From: Desulfamplus sp.
GTDB taxonomy: Bacteria; Desulfobacterota; Desulfobacteria; Desulfobacterales; Desulfobacteraceae
DNA: 10,360 nucleotides
NCBI GenBank assembly: GCA_015232935.1
Contig: JADFYT010000061.1
Coordinates: 1-10,360 of the forward strand
Direction of reading: 5' to 3'
The notes below the pieces were generated by a model. It searched no databases. It saw nothing but the letters and a program-made list of their open reading frames with translations, and was not told the DNA's origin. A program made the position numbers and the translations under genes. Position 1 is the stretch's first letter. Every line of letters starts with the position of its first letter. Positions 6,054-10,360 of this stretch are shown here, one piece after another.

Positions 6054-8168
6054 ATGAGTTTCCCATATGCCACCGGAACTTTAAAAAAAACGCAATACAG
6101 TCAAGAAGAGCTGGATACGCTTTGTTCCACAATGTTCAATACAACACCTGCCGGTATAATAATAACGAAAATTCAGGATGGGCAGATCCTCGCGATCAAT
6201 GACAGCATGCTCAAAATCCTTGGATTGTCGAGAGAAATGTGTACAGGCACAAGCATACTGGACATGGGCTTTTACACAAACAAGGATACCAGGAACGAGA
6301 TAGTTGAATTGTTGATCAAAAAAAAATCTATCCACAATACGGAATTTCCCTTTCTGACAAGCTCAGGATCGTTGCATTACGGTATCTTTTCAGCACAAAT
6401 TATCCAGTTTCAAAATCAGGCATGCATCTTTACTTCAATGTTTGATATTACATGTAAAATGGATGCCCAGTCCTCCCTTGAAAATACTGCCGGAAGACTC
6501 GAAGCCCTGTTTCAGTCGATACCTGACATGGTCTTTGTGATTGATTATTCAGGAAAAATACTGCACACAAACAGGTCAGCAAGCCAAAGGCTTGGTTACA
6601 CGGAAGAGTCTCTGAAAAATATGCATGTTCTCAATATTCACCCATCTGACAGAAGAACTGATGTGGTTGCTGTAATGGGCCAGATGCTATCAGAAGAGAG
6701 AACTCAATGCGATATTCCGCTGCTTACCAGTACCGGTCAAGAGATTCCTGTCGAGACAAAAGTCGTTTTAAGCAGCTGGAATGACAAGAATGTGATAATA
6801 GGGCTGTCAAGAGACATCACAGAACGGGTGGCAATGGAGCAGAAGCATCAGGAACTTCAAAGGCAACTTCAGCATGCTCAAAAGATGGAGGCCATCGGAG
6901 TTCTTGCCGGAGGTATTGCCCATGATTTCAATAACATCCTCTTTCCTATTACAGCGTATTCAGAATTGTTGCAAGAAGCACTATCGGATTCACAGCATAA
7001 GCTTTCTGATCCACAGTTCGATCAAACCCGGGATTTGCAGAATCAGAATTCTCCTTTGGATACCAGCAGTTTAACTGAATATGTGGATCGTATCCACTCG
7101 GCTGCCATCAGGGCAAAAGAGCTTGTTAAACAGGTTCTTACATTCAGCAAGGAGGTTAACCAGGAAATTCAGCCACTGCAGCCTTCCTTGATAGTGAAGG
7201 AGGTTATCAAACTGATTCGCAAAACTATTCCTAAAAGCATCAGGATCGAATATAAAATCAATCCTGAATGCAATATGATAATGGCCGACTCAACACAGTT
7301 CTATCAGATTGCAATGAATCTTATTGTCAATGCCTTTCATGCGATGGAGTCATCAGGAGGCACTCTGACTGTAAAACTTGATAACGTAACCAGACATGAC
7401 AACACAGATAATGACAATGACGACATAAAGACTCACAAAAGCGGGAAGCTGGATAGAGACAGCAGCAACGGCATAAAAACAAGCTGCATGGCACAGGAGG
7501 AAGCTTTCGACAGCAAGCACGTCAATTATATACATCTTTCGGTTTCAGATACCGGCATCGGGATGGATGAACTTACCCTCAGAAAAATATTCAACCCCTA
7601 TTTTACAACCAAATCCAAAGATAAAGGGACAGGACTTGGCCTTTCGGTGGTTCATGGTATCGTCAGGCTTTATAATGGAGAAATCCGCGTTAAAAGTGTT
7701 CCTGGTGAGGGAACTACATTTGATGTTTTTATGCCGGCCATTCAGAATCAAGATCCTCAAGGTTTGTCTGCAAGAGAAAATGCGACCCCGAAAGGAGATG
7801 AAACAATACTGTTTGTTGATGATGAAGATATAATAATCAGGCCTCTTGCAAGAATGCTCAATATGCTTGGATACCAGGTCAAACCATTTATCAGCAGCAC
7901 AGAAGCCTTAGCGGCATTTGCAAAAAATCCATATTCATTTGATCTTGTCATAACAGATCTCTCCATGCCTGACATGTCGGGTGTTCAGCTTTCAACAGAG
8001 ATATTCAAAATCCGCCCTCTTATGCCTGTTATACTGTGTACCGGTTTCAGTTACAACCTTACCCCTGAAAAGGCAAAAGAGATCGGGATCAAAGCCATGC
8101 TTATGAAACCAATAGTCAAATCTGATCTGACAAACACCATCAGGCAGGTACTCAATGGTGCTGCTTAA
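6054..8168 (+). CDS. Soluble PAS-PAS hybrid sensor histidine kinase
   Basis: This 704-residue protein has two PAS domains (about 20-135 and 149-255), a short coiled linker (ITERVAMEQKHQELQRQLQ), HisKA, HATPase_c and a C-terminal receiver. The phospho-accepting histidine is in GGIAHDFNNIL (H290). The ATP-binding boxes are MNLIVNA (421-427), DTGIG (from D499), FNPYFTTK and GTGLGL (from G525). The receiver has the acidic pair D589/D590, phospho-acceptor D635 (VITDLSMPDMSG) and conserved K685, so all catalytic residues are present. There is no signal peptide or membrane span; the signal is probably cytoplasmic (redox, gas or small ligand, PAS-sensed). No output domain is attached, so a phosphotransfer partner must be elsewhere. 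Two low-complexity insertions stand out: 312-342 within the HisKA helical hairpin and 444-491 in the ATPase domain (Asn/Asp/Lys/Ser-rich). The last codons are the first copy of the 24-bp repeat at 8154-8250. It sits 42 nt after the GTPase gene. Confidence 0.9.
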   Translation: MSFPYATGTLKKTQYSQEELDTLCSTMFNTTPAGIIITKIQDGQILAINDSMLKILGLSREMCTGTSILDMGFYTNKDTRNEIVELLIKKKSIHNTEFPFLTSSGSLHYGIFSAQIIQFQNQACIFTSMFDITCKMDAQSSLENTAGRLEALFQSIPDMVFVIDYSGKILHTNRSASQRLGYTEESLKNMHVLNIHPSDRRTDVVAVMGQMLSEERTQCDIPLLTSTGQEIPVETKVVLSSWNDKNVIIGLSRDITERVAMEQKHQELQRQLQHAQKMEAIGVLAGGIAHDFNNILFPITAYSELLQEALSDSQHKLSDPQFDQTRDLQNQNSPLDTSSLTEYVDRIHSAAIRAKELVKQVLTFSKEVNQEIQPLQPSLIVKEVIKLIRKTIPKSIRIEYKINPECNMIMADSTQFYQIAMNLIVNAFHAMESSGGTLTVKLDNVTRHDNTDNDNDDIKTHKSGKLDRDSSNGIKTSCMAQEEAFDSKHVNYIHLSVSDTGIGMDELTLRKIFNPYFTTKSKDKGTGLGLSVVHGIVRLYNGEIRVKSVPGEGTTFDVFMPAIQNQDPQGLSARENATPKGDETILFVDDEDIIIRPLARMLNMLGYQVKPFISSTEALAAFAKNPYSFDLVITDLSMPDMSGVQLSTEIFKIRPLMPVILCTGFSYNLTPEKAKEIGIKAMLMKPIVKSDLTNTIRQVLNGAA

Positions 8169-8250
8169 AACCAAAAACAACGGTGCTGCCCGGAACCAAA
8201 ACAACGGTGCTGTCCAGAACCAAAACAACGGTGCTATCCAGAACCAAAAC
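8154..8250 (+). repeat. 24-bp tandem repeat, four copies, spanning the kinase stop codon
   Basis: Copies lie at 8154-8178 (25 nt), 8179-8202, 8203-8226 and 8227-8250. Copies 3 and 4 differ at one position. The first copy contains the kinase's last codons and its TAA (8166-8168) plus one extra A, which shifts later copies out of the kinase frame. In the frame of the following gene the repeats are open and read NGAARNQN, NGAVQNQN and NGAIQNQN. The array ends exactly where the AAGGAG ribosome binding site of the next gene begins. It fills the 94-bp gap and looks like slippage expansion of the kinase gene's 3' end. Confidence 0.9.
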
Positions 8251-8256
8251 AAGGAG
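8251..8256 (+). promoter_or_regulatory. Ribosome binding site deciding the binding-protein start
   Basis: AAGGAG lies six nt before the ATG at 8263. This start also puts the signal peptide at the N-terminus. The in-frame ATG at 8155 lacks a good site and would add 36 polar, repeat-encoded residues ahead of the signal peptide. Confidence 0.8.
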
Positions 8257-8262
8257 CAAGTA

Positions 8263-9117
8263 ATGAAAACACTGTATTTGAAAAACTTACCACCTGGAAC
8301 GTCATCCCGTACAGCAATCGTCACTATGATAATAATAATATTCATGCTGACAAGCTCTGCTGTGTATGCACAGGAAAAAATTGTCAACGTAGCCACTCTG
8401 GATGACTATTCGCCGTACTGCTTTTCCAAAAGTGACAAGAAAAGCTCAGGAGAGTCAATTCCACCTGGATCTGATTCTGCAAATCTTCAAGGATATAGTT
8501 GGGATATATTAAGGGAGAGTTTTCATGCCGAAGGATACACAATAAAGCTGAGCGTCTATCCCTGGAAAAGGGCGGTATATGACACAGAGGCGGGGATAGA
8601 AGATGTTGTCTTTCCCATGATCAAGAGTCAAGAGAGAGAGGTAAACTTCTATTTTTCAAGAGAATCTGTAGATCAGGTAAACTTTCTTGTTTATGTCCCG
8701 CTGGACTCAACAATAGAGTGGAACGGGATTGAATCTCTTGACGGATTGACTATAGGACAGGTCAGGGGCTGGAATCTTGGGAGTCAATGGAGCAAAAACA
8801 GCAAGATAAAAAAAGATGATATGACTAAAATAATACAGGGATTCAAAATGCTTGACATGGGTCGAATATCTGGTTTTGCAGGGTATGAAATCAATTTTGA
8901 CTATGCCCTTAAAAACGAGAAATGGAACACAAAGTATAAAAAACTGCCATCGTTTGATGCATCAATTGAATATGTGGCAGGTGTTAAAACAAACCCCAGG
9001 GTGCCGGATATCCTGAATGCCTTTGATCTTGGCAAGAGAAAAATCGTCGAAAACAAAACCTTTGACCGTATCTCACAGAAATGGGGTGTTGGCAATGTCG
9101 TCAGCAAAGAGCAGTGA
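8263..9117 (+). CDS. Periplasmic solute-binding protein, SBP_bac_3 type
   Basis: This 284-residue secreted protein belongs to the family-3 periplasmic binding proteins (amino acid and related ligands). The signal peptide has a basic N-terminus, a hydrophobic core TAIVTMIIIIFMLTSS and a likely signal peptidase I site after A36 (VYA/QEK). There is no lipobox cysteine, so it should be free in the periplasm. Family features in the mature part are ATLDDYSPYCF at the start, then GYSWDILRESFHAEGYTIKLSVYPWKRA, then an acidic stretch followed by VVFPMIKSQEREVNFYFS and LDGLTIGQVRGW, the lobe-crossing region. The conserved arginine that binds the ligand carboxylate in amino-acid binders cannot be assigned with confidence. 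No permease or ATPase gene follows, so it is an orphan. It may supply a transporter encoded elsewhere or act as a sensory binding protein. It could be cotranscribed with the kinase, but the kinase has no periplasmic part to contact it. Confidence 0.8.
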   Translation: MKTLYLKNLPPGTSSRTAIVTMIIIIFMLTSSAVYAQEKIVNVATLDDYSPYCFSKSDKKSSGESIPPGSDSANLQGYSWDILRESFHAEGYTIKLSVYPWKRAVYDTEAGIEDVVFPMIKSQEREVNFYFSRESVDQVNFLVYVPLDSTIEWNGIESLDGLTIGQVRGWNLGSQWSKNSKIKKDDMTKIIQGFKMLDMGRISGFAGYEINFDYALKNEKWNTKYKKLPSFDASIEYVAGVKTNPRVPDILNAFDLGKRKIVENKTFDRISQKWGVGNVVSKEQ

Positions 9118-9195
9118 GCAACTGTGGCTTGTCGCTGTCGAAGACCGGCGGAGATCAAGCTCTTGAATGGGCGTATTTTTTTATGACTCTTTACT

Positions 9196-9250
9196 GAGGA
9201 TATGTTCAGGCAGGTTCTGAAAAAAGACAGCTCATTATAAGCATATCCTC
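9196..9250. repeat. 9-bp perfect inverted repeat with a 37-nt loop
   Basis: GAGGATATG (9196-9204) pairs with CATATCCTC (9242-9250). Inside the loop a smaller pair follows directly, TTCAG (9205-9209) with CTGAA (9217-9221). It could be the remains of an inverted-repeat element or a transcript-end stem for the binding-protein gene. Confidence 0.55.
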
Positions 9251-9310
9251 TTCATAGACTTTGCTTACTTTATAGGGCAATTTATTAAAAAGCTGAATCA
9301 TTCCCTTGTG

Positions 9311-9402
9311 TTGGAGAGGGTATAGTCAATTGATTTATTGCGTAGCTTGGGTTAATACCTCGCCCCTTGGCTTGACTATCCAACAGTCAAACCTTGAAAG
9401 AA
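9311..9402. repeat. Second palindromic element ending in the shared 20-mer
   Basis: ATAGTCAA (9322-9329) pairs with TTGACTAT (9372-9379). TTGGA (9311-9315) pairs with TCCAA (9379-9383) if a 6-7-nt bulge on the left is allowed. A weaker inner pair is GAGGGTAT (9315-9322) with ATACCTC (9355-9361). The right arm runs straight into the 20 nt shared with 690-709. The plan is the same as at 621-711: hairpin arm, then the shared sequence, between convergent genes. The stem sequences themselves differ. The left boundary is uncertain. Confidence 0.45.
9383..9402 (+). repeat. 20-nt dispersed repeat, copy 2
   Basis: This is an exact copy of 690-709, in the same orientation, about 30 bp before the 3' end of the TetR gene. 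Confidence 0.75.
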
Positions 9403-9432
9403 CATCAGATGCTTCTGAAACATAACTTGCGG

Positions 9433-10065
9433 CTATTTTATTTTAAAACCATTGAGCATGATCTCAAATGCTGTTTCAAGGGTCTGTTTGACAAAATCCT
9501 TTTCATTGTTCAAAAGACGCTTGCTGTCAACCCACAGGACAACACCGGAATAGGTCGCCCATATGATATCTGCCATGGCAACAGGGTGTCTCTTGGCAAA
9601 AAGTCCCTGATCAATACCTTCACTGACAACGGAGGTGATAGCAGACAGTGCATCTGATGATGTTTCAGTCAGCTCTTCGAGCACTTCTGGAGAGAGATTC
9701 TTGAGGGTTTCACCGGATTGAAGATGGAACAGATTTATCAATACCATGGGATCATACTCATATACATCAATAAAGGTATCTTTGAGTATGTTCATCTTCT
9801 CTTCTGCATTGATATCCTGACGGTCAATGAATTTTTTCATCTGTGCTGTGATATACTCAAGAATATCAATAGACAGTGAGGTGTGAAGCTCCTCCTTGTT
9901 TTTAAAATAAAGATAGAGCGTACCAGGGCTGAGTTCGGCTTCTCCTGCAATCTCTTCCATTGTAGCCTTGTTGAATCCTTTCGCGGAAAATACTTTTCTG
10001 GCAGCTTCTATGATCTGTTTGCGTCTCTGCTCTTTCTCCCGCTGTTTTCTTTCGTGTATTCCCAT
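9433..10065 (-). CDS. TetR/AcrR family transcriptional regulator
   Basis: This 210-residue protein has the TetR layout. A basic N-terminus (KQREKEQRRKQ) leads into a helix-turn-helix domain over about residues 14-60, with IIEAARKVFSAKGF, TMEEIAGEAELSPGTLYLYF and KNKEEL as the typical landmarks. An all-helical ligand and dimerisation domain fills the rest and has no motif that names a ligand. The start is well supported: on the minus strand GAGG (complement of 10071-10074) lies five nt before the ATG at 10065. TetR regulators usually repress their own gene or a divergent neighbour. Here the upstream side (10066 onward) has no gene within the window, and the downstream neighbour is convergent, so the target is unknown. 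An AT-rich inverted repeat at 10081-10128 is a candidate operator. Related Desulfobacterota regulators are often near fatty-acid genes, but nothing here shows that. Confidence 0.9.
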   Translation of the reverse strand: MGIHERKQREKEQRRKQIIEAARKVFSAKGFNKATMEEIAGEAELSPGTLYLYFKNKEELHTSLSIDILEYITAQMKKFIDRQDINAEEKMNILKDTFIDVYEYDPMVLINLFHLQSGETLKNLSPEVLEELTETSSDALSAITSVVSEGIDQGLFAKRHPVAMADIIWATYSGVVLWVDSKRLLNNEKDFVKQTLETAFEIMLNGFKIK

Positions 10066-10080
10066 TTTTACCTCAAATAT

Positions 10081-10128
10081 TATATTTTGAAGACCATTTA
10101 TTGTTTAACAGATGCTTCATTAAATATA
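10081..10128. promoter_or_regulatory. Candidate operator: AT-rich inverted repeat upstream of tetR
   Basis: TATATTTTGAAG (10081-10092) pairs with CTTCATTAAATATA (10115-10128) apart from a 2-nt bulge; the centre is 22 nt. It lies 16-63 nt upstream of the tetR start. A TATAAT on the minus strand (10084-10079) overlaps it, but it would put transcription initiation almost on the ribosome binding site, so it is a doubtful -10. TetR operators are usually tighter palindromes, so this is tentative. Confidence 0.3.
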
Positions 10129-10226
10129 TTTTTTTAAAAAAAATCTCAAGGAAAATCCTCAAGCTCGATAGCCTATTCATTTTTTTGTTGCTCAGGACTT
10201 TCAATCAGACATCAATTGCAGCGAAG

Positions 10227-10245
10227 CAGCCTGTGTTCGGGGCTG
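10227..10245. other. Small hairpin in the 3'-terminal intergenic region
   Basis: CAGCC (10227-10231) pairs with GGCTG (10241-10245); a T-G wobble can add a sixth pair. A competing pairing joins AATCAG (10203-10208) to CTGATT (10243-10248). Two mutually exclusive stems can suggest regulation, but they are short and no gene follows within the window. Confidence 0.25.
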
Positions 10246-10317
10246 ATTCCAGATATCCGGCATTTGTTTTTGTTTGAATCATGAAAATCAGAATGCATTT
10301 TTATTTGTCTGTAGAAA

Positions 10318-10338
10318 ACCACGTCCTTTGGGCGTGGT
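10318..10338. repeat. Strong 21-nt hairpin at the window edge, possible IS200/IS605-type end
   Basis: ACCACGTCC (10318-10326) pairs with GGGCGTGGT (10330-10338) through nine pairs including one T-G wobble, closing a TTT loop. The base composition shifts from AT-rich to GC-rich here and stays so to the edge (GGTGCTCGGCTCCGCCTG). Short GC stems with three-base loops near an AT-rich boundary resemble the subterminal palindromes of IS200/IS605 and REP-associated transposase elements. No transposase is visible because the window ends. There is no T-run after it on the + strand. On the minus strand the complement of GTAGAAAA gives TTTTCTAC after the stem, so a weak terminator reading leftward is the main alternative. 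Confidence 0.35.
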
Positions 10339-10360
10339 CAAAGGTGCTCGGCTCCGCCTG

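Larger units (their letters stand above)
9118..9432. other. Gene-free region between convergent genes, rich in inverted repeats
   Basis: No credible coding frame is present in these 315 bp. The region holds two structured stretches, listed separately: an inverted repeat at 9196-9250 and a palindromic element at 9311-9402. Neither arm is followed directly by a T-run, so I do not call a rho-independent terminator, although one of the stems may end transcription from either side. A run of T at 9176-9182 has no stem ahead of it. Confidence 0.6.

Noticed and set aside
8154..8250. CRISPR array
   Set aside because: The 24-bp units are directly tandem with no spacers.
8155..8262. Upstream ATG (8155) as the start of the binding protein
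   Set aside because: It would put 36 polar, repeat-encoded residues ahead of a good signal peptide; the ATG at 8263 has AAGGAG at ideal spacing. Kept only as a question in the findings.
7992..8396. Minus-strand frame with repeated WFW-APLF blocks across the tandem repeat
   Set aside because: The apparent hydrophobic repeat is only the antisense reading of the 24-bp DNA repeat, overlapping the kinase end and the binding-protein signal peptide.
10079..10084. TATAAT on the minus strand as the tetR -10 box
   Set aside because: Transcription would start about on the ribosome binding site, and no good -35 lies at the right distance.

Overview
The window looks like chromosomal DNA of moderate to low GC from a Gram-negative, probably anaerobic Desulfobacterota (Desulfobacteraceae-like) bacterium. 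That assignment is an inference from gene content recalled from the families: a DHH/DHHA1-CBS protein, an OleC-type ligase, a DUF2868/DUF3482 pair, a PAS-rich soluble hybrid histidine kinase and an orphan periplasmic binding protein. No marker gene fixes the taxon.

Layout. (1) Positions 1-620 (+) hold the 3' end of a DHHA1-CBS-CBS protein, cut by the window edge. (2) Positions 621-776 lie between convergent genes and carry a ~91-bp imperfect palindromic element. (3) Positions 777-2471 (-) hold a complete oleC-like beta-lactone synthetase gene with no other ole gene nearby. (4) Positions 2472-2712 form a divergent intergenic region with small inverted repeats and a possible 15-codon leader ORF. 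(5) Positions 2713-9117 hold four + strand genes, plausibly one transcription unit: a DUF2868 membrane protein, a DUF3482 GTPase overlapping it by 1 nt (TAATG), a soluble PAS-PAS-HisKA-HATPase-REC hybrid kinase 42 nt later, and a secreted SBP_bac_3-type protein 94 nt later. The last gap is filled by a 24-bp tandem repeat that starts inside the kinase's final codons. (6) Positions 9118-9432 lie between convergent genes and hold two inverted-repeat structures, the second ending in the same 20 nt seen at 690-709. (7) Positions 9433-10065 (-) hold a TetR-family regulator. (8) Positions 10066-10360 are non-coding, with an AT-rich inverted repeat upstream of tetR and, at the window edge, a strong 21-nt hairpin resembling the subterminal palindromes of IS200/IS605-type elements.

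How the genes may work together. DUF2868 and DUF3482 proteins are, from memory, recurrent neighbours in proteobacteria, and the 1-nt overlap supports co-translation. The membrane protein probably partners the GTPase, but the process is unknown. The kinase has no membrane segment and no DNA-binding output, so it probably senses a cytoplasmic signal and passes phosphate to a partner encoded elsewhere. The binding protein has no permease beside it. OleC would form a beta-lactone from a 2-alkyl-3-hydroxy acid, but OleA, OleB and OleD are not in the window.

I see no clear new defence or mobile system. The most unusual signals are the repeated palindromic elements in both convergent gaps, the tandem repeat across the kinase stop codon, and low-complexity expansions in two adjacent genes.
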